Shown: one piece after another, positions 48,507 to 55,400 of the stretch
Layout of the letters: the number at the start of each line of letters is the position of its first letter
Numbering within the stretch: position 1 is the stretch's first letter
Assembly: GCF_002007605.1 (NCBI RefSeq)
Contig: NZ_CP019799.1
Span: forward strand, 744,001 to 808,000
Source of the DNA: Cellvibrio sp. PSBB023
GTDB taxonomy: Bacteria > Pseudomonadota > Gammaproteobacteria > Pseudomonadales > Cellvibrionaceae
Reading direction: 5' to 3'
DNA: 64,000 nt
Notes under the pieces: generated by a model
The model's database searches: none
The model's input: the letters and a program-made list of their open reading frames with translations, nothing else
Told to the model about the DNA's origin: nothing
Translations under genes and position numbers: made by a program

Positions 48507-48722
48507 TTAATGGGATTTACCCGGATCTTTAGGGGAGCTATTGGCTGCGTTACTCAGAAACGCCGCCAAGTCTTCCTCCAGTGTGCGGTCTGAGGCGCGT
48601 CGCTCTTTGGATTTGCGGCGCTTGCGATGGTAAAGATCAAGGGGCATGTATTTGCAGGGGTCGCGATCAAGGCGGCGGTCCGTGCCTTTGCGACGGTCGA
48701 TAAAAAAGCGGTAACCACTCAT
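48507..48722 (-). CDS. Small arginine-rich protein of unknown function
   Basis: A 71-residue basic protein, not recognised. The N-terminal half is very rich in Arg, Lys and Asp in an alternating pattern (FFIDRRKGTDRRLDRD, YHRKRRKSKERRASDR) and the C-terminal part is acidic then polar. It starts at ATG 48722 with GGGGT upstream, a sign that it is really translated. The RRKG-DRR pattern occurs in other small gammaproteobacterial proteins in my recollection, without known function. Nucleic-acid or ribosome binding would suit the charge, but this is a guess. Confidence 0.65.
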   Translation of the reverse strand: MSGYRFFIDRRKGTDRRLDRDPCKYMPLDLYHRKRRKSKERRASDRTLEEDLAAFLSNAANSSPKDPGKSH

Positions 48723-48852
48723 GATTTACCCCATTTCGCCCGGTTGATAGTGGGTGTTTTTGAAGAAATTGGCGACTAGTTGTTCCAAGTCAACACAGTG
48801 TAGGTCTTTGCCGTTAGAATGCGCGTAAAATTTTGTAGCCTGTGGTGAAACT

Positions 48853-49176
48853 ATGAAGCCAGTTGAAAACCGTATCCTGTCCATACTGACGGCAGAGTTC
48901 CAGCCAGTACATCTGGAAGTGATTAACGAGAGTCATATGCACTCAGTCCCGCCCGGATCAGAAACGCACTTCAAAGTCGTATTAGCGGCCCCCGCATTTG
49001 CAGGTAAGCGTCAGGTTCAGCGCCATCAAGCTATTTATGCCTGCCTCGCTAATGAGTTGCAAAATGGTGTGCACGCCTTGGCATTGCACACCTTTAGTCC
49101 GGAAGAGTGGTTGGCTAATGCAGCGGTACCGGCGTCGCCCCAGTGTCTTGGCGGAAGTAAGCACGACCATCAATAA
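48853..49176 (+). CDS. bolA: BolA-family protein
   Basis: A 107-residue BolA/IbaG-type protein. It has the class II KH-like fold with VINESHMHSVPPGSETHFKV and the helix RHQAIYACLANEL, and the invariant histidine in LALHTFSPEEW. BolA proteins pair with monothiol glutaredoxins to handle [2Fe-2S] clusters and affect cell shape. The longer C-terminal tail (about 15 extra residues) and its sequence favour BolA over IbaG. Confidence 0.9.
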   Translation: MKPVENRILSILTAEFQPVHLEVINESHMHSVPPGSETHFKVVLAAPAFAGKRQVQRHQAIYACLANELQNGVHALALHTFSPEEWLANAAVPASPQCLGGSKHDHQ

Positions 49177-49203
49177 AGACTGGCTGTACAAAAAACAAGC
49201 GCC

Positions 49204-49216
49204 TATAATGCGCCGC
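49204..49216 (+). promoter_or_regulatory. Candidate trhO promoter -10 with GC discriminator
   Basis: TATAAT (49204-49209) followed by GCGCCGC lies 73 bases before trhO. TGGCTG at 49181-49186 is a poor -35 at a spacing of 17. Confidence 0.5.
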
Positions 49217-49282
49217 CCGATACATGGCTATCCGGTTTTCTGCACAACCCTACGTTTAACCCTACATCCTTAAGTACTATCT

Positions 49283-50293
49283 ATGAGTCAGATTGTTGTT
49301 GCCGCACTTTATAAGTTTGTAAAACTGCCCGACTATGAAACCCTGGTTCCACGTTTGAAGACCCTGTGCGATGAACTGGGCATCAAAGGAACCCTATTGT
49401 TGGCGGAAGAAGGCATTAATGGCACTGTGTCGGGCAGTCGCGATGGCATAGATGCGTTGCGCGCTTTTCTGGATGCTGATGGCCGTTTTGATAATCTCAG
49501 TTACAAAGAATCCTTCTACGAAGAGCAGCCCTTCTACCGTATGAAGGTCAAGCTTAAAAAAGAAATTGTCACCATGGGTGTGAATGGTATTGACCCACAA
49601 AAAATTGTCGGCACCTATGTTAAACCACAAGATTGGAATGCACTCATCAGCGATCCGGATGTAGTGGTCATTGATACACGTAATTCCTATGAGTATGAGA
49701 TTGGCACCTTTGAGCGTGCGATAGATCCAAAAACCGAAACCTTCCGCGAATTCCCGGCTTATGTAGCCGAGAACCTAGACCCTGCCAAACACAAAAAAGT
49801 GGCTATGTTTTGCACCGGTGGCATCCGCTGCGAAAAATCAACCGCTTACATGAAAGAGCAGGGCTTTGAAGAGGTCTACCACCTCGAAGGTGGCATCCTT
49901 AAATATTTGGAGGAAGTTCCAGAAGAGGAAAGCCTGTGGCGTGGTGAGTGCTTTGTGTTTGATAACCGTGTGGCCGTCAACCACAAGCTGGAAAAAGGTG
50001 TTTACGACCAGTGCCATGGCTGTCGTTACCCCATCACCGAGGAAGACAAAAAGTCCGAACGCTATATGCTCGGTGTTTGCTGTCCGCGCTGTTATGACAA
50101 GCTGACCGTCGAACAAAAAACACGTTTTTCCGAGCGGCAAAAACAAATTGAGTTGGCCAAACAACGCAATCAGGCACACATTGGCGTATTGCCTCCGGAG
50201 CGTCAATTGCGCCGGGAGCAAAAGTTGGAGCTGCGTGAAGAGCAACGGCGCAAATCTATGGCCGCGGATAATGCCGCTGCTGTAAACGGCTAA
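49283..50293 (+). CDS. trhO: tRNA uridine-34 hydroxylase TrhO (rhodanese-like)
   Basis: A 336-residue protein of the former UPF0176/YceA family. The N-terminal domain has [19 protein letters not shown]; the rhodanese domain follows with catalytic Cys177 in [14 protein letters not shown]; the C-terminal part has a cysteine-rich zinc-like segment ([10 protein letters not shown] and GVCCPRCYD) and a long charged tail. The enzyme makes 5-hydroxyuridine at position 34 of tRNA. It stands alone. Confidence 0.94.
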   Translation: MSQIVVAALYKFVKLPDYETLVPRLKTLCDELGIKGTLLLAEEGINGTVSGSRDGIDALRAFLDADGRFDNLSYKESFYEEQPFYRMKVKLKKEIVTMGVNGIDPQKIVGTYVKPQDWNALISDPDVVVIDTRNSYEYEIGTFERAIDPKTETFREFPAYVAENLDPAKHKKVAMFCTGGIRCEKSTAYMKEQGFEEVYHLEGGILKYLEEVPEEESLWRGECFVFDNRVAVNHKLEKGVYDQCHGCRYPITEEDKKSERYMLGVCCPRCYDKLTVEQKTRFSERQKQIELAKQRNQAHIGVLPPERQLRREQKLELREEQRRKSMAADNAAAVNG

Positions 50294-50394
50294 GTTGCAG
50301 CTAGCTTGGCTAAATAGCCAATAGCTATTTTGTCACATAAATAGTTTATGATTTAATGCAGGCTTCGTTAATAAACATCACATCAGTGGTAGCT

Positions 50395-50733
50395 ATGAAT
50401 TTTGAGGATTGGGTAGCCGATGCGGCTGCCGGTACAGCAACACACGCAAGTGGATTCAGTATTCGCATTGAGGGAAACCCCAAGGATCCGAGTGATGTCT
50501 ATCCCGGTAAGTTTCCGGAGGGCATCAGTTTTGTCGATCAGGCGCGCCTGCTGCGATCGGGTCTGGAGTTTTTGGCAAAGTCTGGCGGTAGTGCGCCTAA
50601 ATCCTGGCAGAGTAGTCCGGTTCAGGATGCAAAATCCGAGGCGATTAAAGCACGTGAAGAGCTGGCAAAGCACTTTGCCGAGCGTCCAGATAAACCGGAT
50701 CGCCCCGTACTGTCTTTGAAAAAGAAAACCTGA
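50395..50733 (+). CDS. Conserved hypothetical small protein
   Basis: From ATG 50395, after GTGGT, it is 112 residues; ATG 50356 is an alternative start. It is soluble, with no signal peptide, and begins MNFEDWVADAAAGTATHASG. It contains IRIEGNPKDPSDVYPGKFPE and ends in a highly charged helix rich in Lys and Glu. I do not recognise the family. It is followed by a strong terminator, and its frame, binding site and isolated position suggest a real single gene. Confidence 0.6.
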   Translation: MNFEDWVADAAAGTATHASGFSIRIEGNPKDPSDVYPGKFPEGISFVDQARLLRSGLEFLAKSGGSAPKSWQSSPVQDAKSEAIKAREELAKHFAERPDKPDRPVLSLKKKT

Positions 50734-50757
50734 TAGGTGTGTTTATTTCCACCCAGG

Positions 50758-50796
50758 CATAAAAAAACCGGCTCAGTCATGGCCGGTTTTTTTATG
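50758..50796 (+). terminator. Terminator after the 112-residue protein gene
   Basis: CAT-A7-CCGGC (50758-50772) pairs exactly with GCCGG-T7-ATG (50782-50796), a 15-bp stem with a 9-base loop and U-tracts on both sides; it can also serve the minus-strand gene ending at 50821. Confidence 0.92.
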
Positions 50797-50820
50797 GGTA
50801 TTCATCGGGTGAATTGGGGC

Positions 50821-51339
50821 TTAAAGCAGACCGCGACGTTGCAGTTCAAGATAGTGGTCATCCACATTTTTAAAAAGCTCATCAAATTTTTGCCCGGCAG
50901 CGGCTGTTACCAATTCCAGGCTTTCCACTTCAGCGCGTGGGCGCATCATGATTTTATGCAGTTCATCGGCGGTATTGGTGAGCGACGACATAATCTTTTC
51001 GGTGCTCTCTTTATCGCGGAATATCCTGCCTTGCTCGGTTAATTGCATGTAGTTATCGCACTCTTGCAGCCAATCTTTGCGCTGCATAATGAAGTTGCGA
51101 ATATTTTTGGCGCCGCCCCGGTGTGCTGTAGGCAGTTGTTTCTCGCGGTAGGCTTGGAGGCTTTTGCGGCCTTGTAATAAGAAATCCAAACTGGTGGTTT
51201 TGCAGTATTTAAGGTTGAGGTAACTGGCAAATTTAACGTTATTTGCTGTTTCGGCCTTGGCGCGCTTACAAGCTTCATCACACGCAAGGCTGAATTGTGA
51301 AAAACAAAATAGGGTGATGCACAAGAGTATCTTTTTCAT
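50821..51339 (-). CDS. Exported cysteine-containing protein of unknown function
   Basis: A 172-residue protein with a clear signal peptide (MKKILLCITLFCFSQFSLA) cut before CDEACKRAK. The SLAC sequence could also be a lipobox, which would make it a lipoprotein. The mature part is helical and charged with four cysteines (CDEAC, LKYCKT, LQECD) that could form two disulfides. I do not recognise the family. A CRP/Vfr-type site lies 47 bases before the start, so expression may follow cyclic AMP. Confidence 0.7.
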   Translation of the reverse strand: MKKILLCITLFCFSQFSLACDEACKRAKAETANNVKFASYLNLKYCKTTSLDFLLQGRKSLQAYREKQLPTAHRGGAKNIRNFIMQRKDWLQECDNYMQLTEQGRIFRDKESTEKIMSSLTNTADELHKIMMRPRAEVESLELVTAAAGQKFDELFKNVDDHYLELQRRGLL

Positions 51340-51385
51340 AGGTTTCGCCGATTATTAAAGTTATTGGAAAGCTAAACAACAGACG

Positions 51386-51401
51386 TGTGATATAAATCAC
51401 T
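51386..51401 (-). promoter_or_regulatory. CRP/Vfr-type binding site
   Basis: TGTGATATAAATCACT matches the consensus TGTGA-N6-TCACA in nine of ten defined positions. It lies 47-62 bases upstream of the ATG of the exported protein on the minus strand, a plausible activator position. Confidence 0.6.
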
Positions 51402-51478
51402 TTTTAAGAAAGGTCAAGTATTGTAAATAAAATCAGTGCTATTAATTACCTATAGATCTATCATGGTCCAAGTGGCTG

Positions 51479-51492
51479 GTTATTTAAATAAC
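51479..51492. repeat. Perfect 14-bp AT-rich palindrome
   Basis: GTTATTTAAATAAC reads the same on both strands. It lies in a 258-base gene-free stretch (51340-51597) and could be an operator or chance in AT-rich DNA. Confidence 0.35.
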
Positions 51493-51554
51493 TGTATAAA
51501 AGGTAAAGAGTGGGGTAGGGGGCGTTAGTGAAGGGGGGAGCTTAGCAAAGGTTT

Positions 51555-51582
51555 TTGCCGCAACACTTAGGTGTTGCGGCAA
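51555..51582. terminator. 12-bp hairpin at the 3' end of the sirB2-type gene
   Basis: TTGCCGCAACAC (51555-51566) pairs exactly with 51571-51582 around a TTAG loop, 16 bases past the sirB2-type stop. The T-run precedes rather than follows the stem on the plus strand, so neither strand has a canonical U-tract after it; it may work as a transcript-stabilising hairpin. Confidence 0.5.
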
Positions 51583-51597
51583 TTAGTTGCTGTCTAA

Positions 51598-51975
51598 TTA
51601 GCCTAAAAACCCCATTGGGCTTTTGGTGATAGCAACGCTGACAATATAAGCAAATACCACTAAGGCATCTACCCAGAGGATTTTTTGCAGGAGCACGTTG
51701 CGAACCTTAAATGCGCCAACACCGAGAATGATAAATACAACCAAGCCGATGAGTTTGGCCATAAGCCAAGGATGCTCACCTGGTTTCATCCCCAAACTGA
51801 CGGCTAATAGGATGCCGCTCACCAGCATGATGGTATTGATAATATGTGGGGCAATTTTCAGCAGTTTTTTGTTCAGTAGTGGTGAATTAATAAATAACAA
51901 AACACCACGTACAAAAAATATCAGCAGGGCGAGGGCGACAAACGTTAAGTGCAAGTGTTTAAGGGCTATATACAC
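51598..51975 (-). CDS. SirB2-family membrane protein
   Basis: A 125-residue protein with four hydrophobic helices, starting MYIALKHLHLTFVALALLIF and containing RGVLLFINSPLLNKKLLKIAPHI in pieces typical of SirB2/YchQ proteins. The histidine-rich start (LKHLHL) is characteristic. The family was named for an effect on invasion genes in Salmonella but its molecular job is unknown. AAGGAAAA precedes the start. It lies 39 bases after the DUF4202 gene and probably belongs to the fnr transcript. Confidence 0.82.
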   Translation of the reverse strand: MYIALKHLHLTFVALALLIFFVRGVLLFINSPLLNKKLLKIAPHIINTIMLVSGILLAVSLGMKPGEHPWLMAKLIGLVVFIILGVGAFKVRNVLLQKILWVDALVVFAYIVSVAITKSPMGFLG

Positions 51976-52014
51976 GGTGTTTTCCTTTTTAATGATGGAT
52001 GAATCATTGTTGTA

Positions 52015-52611
52015 TTAATTATCAGGGCTCAGCGCTTTGCTGACCAACGTTAGCATCTTGTCATTCAGCGGCAGTGTTAATGCTGCAGTATGACCAGTGG
52101 GTGACATTTTATTCCAGGTCTTGCGAATAATATCGATGAGCTTGGCTTCCTCGTGTTTACCGGCAAAATCCTCCAGATAAAACTCGATGAATACCAGGCA
52201 AATAACATCCTCAAGGGTTTGAACTTCTTCATCGCGCTTGAGGCTGCGTTTTAGCAGTAGGTCTTTTACCCGTGCAATAACCGCATCTTCATACCCTTGG
52301 CTGGCCATAATCTCACCGGCAATATCCCCATGCATTTGTGCCAAATCCAGTCGCCACTTTTTGTAGCCGGTACGATCCATGGGGTAATCGGAGCGAGGGA
52401 TTTTCCAGCGGCAGATATGTTGGCTGCGTGCCGCCAGTTGTAGGGGGTCAGATGCGTGAGGACAAAACTGCGCCAGTCGTGCGCTCATGCGTTGGCCATA
52501 AATCCATTCTTTGGCAACAACCTTGCCATCCACTATTTCAGTATTAGGGTCTTGCAGGTTGGCCGTATCAAAAGCGGCGAGGGTGGCGTCCAGACGTTGG
52601 GCGTTAATCAT
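52015..52611 (-). CDS. DUF4202 family protein
   Basis: A 198-residue soluble protein that I recognise as DUF4202. Blocks include AARSQHICRWKIPRSDYPMD, GYKKWRLDLAQMHGD and LEDVICLVFIEFYLEDF. The conserved His, Arg and Asp residues suggest an HD-like metal or nucleotide site, but no function is known. It starts 18 bases after fnr on the same strand, so it is probably part of an fnr operon. Confidence 0.82.
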   Translation of the reverse strand: MINAQRLDATLAAFDTANLQDPNTEIVDGKVVAKEWIYGQRMSARLAQFCPHASDPLQLAARSQHICRWKIPRSDYPMDRTGYKKWRLDLAQMHGDIAGEIMASQGYEDAVIARVKDLLLKRSLKRDEEVQTLEDVICLVFIEFYLEDFAGKHEEAKLIDIIRKTWNKMSPTGHTAALTLPLNDKMLTLVSKALSPDN

Positions 52612-52629
52612 TGTGGATACTCGTGGTGG

Positions 52630-53388
52630 TTAACAGTGACTGTCGCCGTTGGCGATGTTGCGCAGCTGTTCCATATTGGTAATCAGTACTTCTTTTTTAT
52701 CAACAGAAATGACCTGTTGTTTTTGTAAGCGAGTAAAAATCCGGCTGACGGTTTCAATGGTCAAACCGAGGTAATTGCCAATATCTGTGCGCGACATGGG
52801 TAAGCGGAATGCATTGGCCGATAACTGGCGGCGGCTATTGCGGCTAGATATGCTTAACAGCAGGGCTGCAATGCGCTCCTCGGCACTACTTTTACTGAGC
52901 AAGGTAATAATTTGTTGGTCCTGAGTGATTTCGCGGCTCATTAACTGGAAAAAGTGACGCTGCAAATTGGGAATTTGCAAACTCAATTCTTCCATGCGAT
53001 TAAACGGAATCTCGCATACAGACGCCGTTTCCAGTGCAATGACCGAGTTGGTATAACGGTTATCTGCAATACCGTCCATACCGACAACTTCACCGGGTAA
53101 ATAAAATCCGGTGACTTGCTCTTCGCCGTTATCACTCAGTGTCAGTGCTTTTACGGCACCCGAGCGAATGGCATAAACGGAGTGGAAGTGATCATTGGCG
53201 CGGTAGAGATAATCGCCTTTTTGCAGGGGTTTGCCGCGCTGGATGATGCTGTTCAAGCGATCAATATCTTCAATGTGCAAGCTGATCGGCAAGCAGATAG
53301 TGTTTAAACGGCAATTTCCGCAACTAACGCGCTTATCGTGAGGGCAGCTGGAATCCTGGGTTTTTACAATGTGTTGATTAGCTGTCAT
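52630..53388 (-). CDS. fnr: Oxygen-sensing transcription regulator Fnr/Anr
   Basis: A 252-residue CRP/FNR-family regulator. The [4Fe-4S] ligands are Cys23, Cys26 and Cys32 (SCGNCRLNTICLP) and Cys125 (ASVCEIPF), matching E. coli FNR. The DNA-recognition helix contains ETVSRIFTRL, with the Glu-Ser-Arg set that reads TTGAT half-sites. Without oxygen the dimer switches the cell to anaerobic respiration. An FNR-type box lies about 95 bases upstream, so it may regulate itself. GAGGTGG precedes the start. Confidence 0.96.
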   Translation of the reverse strand: MTANQHIVKTQDSSCPHDKRVSCGNCRLNTICLPISLHIEDIDRLNSIIQRGKPLQKGDYLYRANDHFHSVYAIRSGAVKALTLSDNGEEQVTGFYLPGEVVGMDGIADNRYTNSVIALETASVCEIPFNRMEELSLQIPNLQRHFFQLMSREITQDQQIITLLSKSSAEERIAALLLSISSRNSRRQLSANAFRLPMSRTDIGNYLGLTIETVSRIFTRLQKQQVISVDKKEVLITNMEQLRNIANGDSHC

Positions 53389-53482
53389 AAGTCCACCACC
53401 TCAAATAAGTGACCATGGCCGCGAAACCTGCGGCAATAGTGTAATAAGCGATTGTTGCAGCTTTAATGGAGGCGGTAAATAG

Positions 53483-53496
53483 TTGATTTGGCTCAA
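53483..53496. promoter_or_regulatory. FNR/Anr-type binding site upstream of fnr
   Basis: TTGATTTGGCTCAA matches TTGAT-N4-ATCAA in nine of ten positions. It lies between the divergent fnr and cold-shock genes, about 95 bases before fnr. Confidence 0.6.
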
Positions 53497-53780
53497 TTGT
53501 CCGCGGAATTTGCATTCGGCAGAGGGGAGCTTGCCCTGATGTATGGATATAACTAAAAAGCAGGTGGCTTTCTTAAAAAGCCCTCTTTACTTGGGGCTGA
53601 CTGAATAATATATTGGTTCGGCTGGCCAGTTAGCAGCATTATTTATGGTAAGTCGCATCGTTGTTCTAGCAGTAAATCTATTAGCACCTCGTTCTGTTTT
53701 TCATAAGTAACATCTGAATCCGCCAGCGCAATCCCACTTGGGGTATTCATTTTTATTTTAAGAAAACATCGAGGTTTATT
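53497..53780 (+). other. Long leader region of the cold-shock gene
   Basis: The full gap between fnr and cspA is 392 bases (53389-53780). Besides the FNR box it holds AATAATATA near 53605, a possible -10, which would give a 5' leader of about 165 bases. Long structured leaders are usual for cold-shock genes. I see no gene in it; a minus-strand frame across 53643-53873 overlaps cspA and lacks coding character. Confidence 0.35.
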
Positions 53781-53987
53781 ATGGCTAGAAGTACTGGCAC
53801 CGTTAAGTGGTTCAACGAATCTAAAGGTTTTGGCTTTATTGCAAGCGAAGCTGGTCAGGACGTTTTTGTTCACTACAGTGCAATCAGCGGCTCAGGTTTC
53901 AAGACCTTGGCAGAAGGTCAGCGCGTAGAATTTGACGTAAAGCCCGGACAAAAAGGCCCACAGGCTGAAAATGTAGTTGGTCTTTGA
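53781..53987 (+). CDS. cspA: Cold-shock protein, CspA family
   Basis: A 68-residue single OB-fold protein. The RNA-binding motifs are KGFGFI (RNP1) and VFVHYS (RNP2), with the start [18 protein letters not shown]. It binds single-stranded RNA and keeps it unfolded. GAGG at 53771-53774 is the binding site. Whether it is cold-inducible or constitutive cannot be told from the protein. Confidence 0.95.
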   Translation: MARSTGTVKWFNESKGFGFIASEAGQDVFVHYSAISGSGFKTLAEGQRVEFDVKPGQKGPQAENVVGL

Positions 53988-54011
53988 TCGTATCCTCGCG
54001 AACGCAAGAGC

Positions 54012-54054
54012 AATAAAAAAATCCGCCCGGGTAACCGAGGCGGATTTTTTTATT
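54012..54054. terminator. Terminator after cspA
   Basis: AAT-A7-TCCGCC-type arm (54012-54027) pairs exactly with 54039-54054, a 16-bp stem with an 11-base loop and U-tracts in both directions. It also serves glk, which ends at 54071 on the minus strand. Confidence 0.92.
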
Positions 54055-54070
54055 GTTTACAAATGCTTTG

Positions 54071-55069
54071 TTATTTCAATGATTCTGTATTGTTGATTAA
54101 CCATGCAGCAGAACCTACTAGCGCTGCTTTGTCATTCACAATCAAACGAATCGATATGTCACTGACGTAGCCGGTCATTGGCCCCTTATTTTTGTAGCGC
54201 TCAAGAAAGTGTGATTCGGGTAATAGATCTACCAGCTTGGGAGTAATCCCTCCACCAATCACTACGCCACCTTTTGCGCCGAGGGAAAGCGCTTTGTCAC
54301 CTGCGACTTCACCCAGTACGTCACAAAATGTCAACACTGCTTCGCGACAGAGTGGGTCTTGATTGGCAATGCCTTTGGTGCTCACATCGGCTGGTGTATA
54401 AGGCTGCGCTTCAACGCCTTCATTGTGCGCCAGGGCTCTGTAGAGTGTTACCAAGCCGCCGCCGGAAAGAATATTCTCCACAGAGACATGGTTCTGCTCT
54501 TTCAACAGAAAGGCTTTGATATCCAGCTCTTTTTCATTGGTTGGCGCGAAGCTGGCGTGGCCTCCTTCGGTGGGGATGATTCGCCAGTTGTTTTGGCTAG
54601 GCACTAGCGCGGCCATGCCAAAGCCCGTACCTGGCCCCATCACCACAATCGGTGCATCGGCACTGGATTTATGCGAGTCATATAATGTGATGAGTTCATC
54701 GTCTTCGAGAAAGGGAACTGCATAGGCAAGTGATGCAAAATCGTTGATCACATGCAGTGTTTTCATGCCCAGTTGATCGCGCAAGCCATCAATTGAAAAC
54801 TTCCAATTAAGGTTGGTCATCGATGCTTGGCCATTTTCGATTGGACCGGCAATCGCGAGGCATGCATAGGCTGGAATTTCAATGCCAAACTCGCTACAGC
54901 AAGCTTTGATCATTGTTGCCATGTCTGGATAGTTGGCACATTTAAGTGTAATTTGGCGTTCTGCTGTGTAATTGACCTTGCCATTTGCGCGATTCTTGTC
55001 TGCATCAAACTCGACCAAACCGAAACGACCGTTAGTGCCTCCGATATCAGCAACCAGTAACAGGTTCAT
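54071..55069 (-). CDS. glk: Glucokinase
   Basis: From ATG 55069, after TGAGGAG, it is 332 residues; twelve more bases of open frame precede it. The N-terminal VADIGGTNGRFGLVEF phosphate-binding loop, MGPGTGFGMAAL and PTEGGHASFAPT mark the bacterial ATP-glucokinase family rather than the ROK family. It phosphorylates free glucose at C6 in the cytoplasm, the product expected from the divergent GH3 glucosidase. Confidence 0.95.
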   Translation of the reverse strand: MNLLLVADIGGTNGRFGLVEFDADKNRANGKVNYTAERQITLKCANYPDMATMIKACCSEFGIEIPAYACLAIAGPIENGQASMTNLNWKFSIDGLRDQLGMKTLHVINDFASLAYAVPFLEDDELITLYDSHKSSADAPIVVMGPGTGFGMAALVPSQNNWRIIPTEGGHASFAPTNEKELDIKAFLLKEQNHVSVENILSGGGLVTLYRALAHNEGVEAQPYTPADVSTKGIANQDPLCREAVLTFCDVLGEVAGDKALSLGAKGGVVIGGGITPKLVDLLPESHFLERYKNKGPMTGYVSDISIRLIVNDKAALVGSAAWLINNTESLK

Positions 55070-55321
55070 GAGACTCCTCAACTTCTTTTACATAAGAAGA
55101 TTAGATTGTTATAGATGGTGTGTTAGGACCGTAGTAATTCTTGAGCGCGGGAGAATAACACTAAACGCAATTGGCGGAAATTCACTTTTGGGCGAGAGCC
55201 CCCAAATGCCTGCAATACGGCAGTAGGGAGAGTGTAATCGTGTTTAGTTAGGTTAATTTACATCATTTATAGATGATAAATGGTATTTATGTTGTCGCTT
55301 ATTAGCTTTCTTTGTATTTTG
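55070..55321. other. Divergent glk/GH3 intergenic region
   Basis: The full gap is 331 bases. It must hold the glk promoter. A short inverted repeat CATTTAT/ATAAATG (55264-55270 with 55276-55282) could be an operator. No gene is convincing; a plus-strand frame from ATG 55289 encodes a signal-peptide-like stretch but stops at 55423 out of frame with the GH3 gene and has no ribosome binding site. Confidence 0.3.
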
Positions 55322-55350
55322 TTGACAGCGCTGTCATTAATGGGTAGCGT
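55322..55350 (+). promoter_or_regulatory. GH3 gene promoter with overlapping LacI-type operator
   Basis: TGACAGCGCTGTCA (55323-55336) is a perfect 14-bp palindrome with the central CG typical of LacI-family operators. It includes a consensus -35 TTGACA (55322-55327); TAGCGT (55345-55350) is a weak -10 at a spacing of 17 with a TG before it. A repressor here would block RNA polymerase directly. Confidence 0.62.
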
Positions 55351-55400
55351 TCTCGCTGATTACTCTTTATTACATATATGTCGTTCCGGAGGTTGCACAA

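Noticed and set aside
53643..53873. Minus-strand 76-codon frame over the cold-shock start
   Set aside because: It overlaps the certain cspA gene on the opposite strand and shows no domain or supported start.
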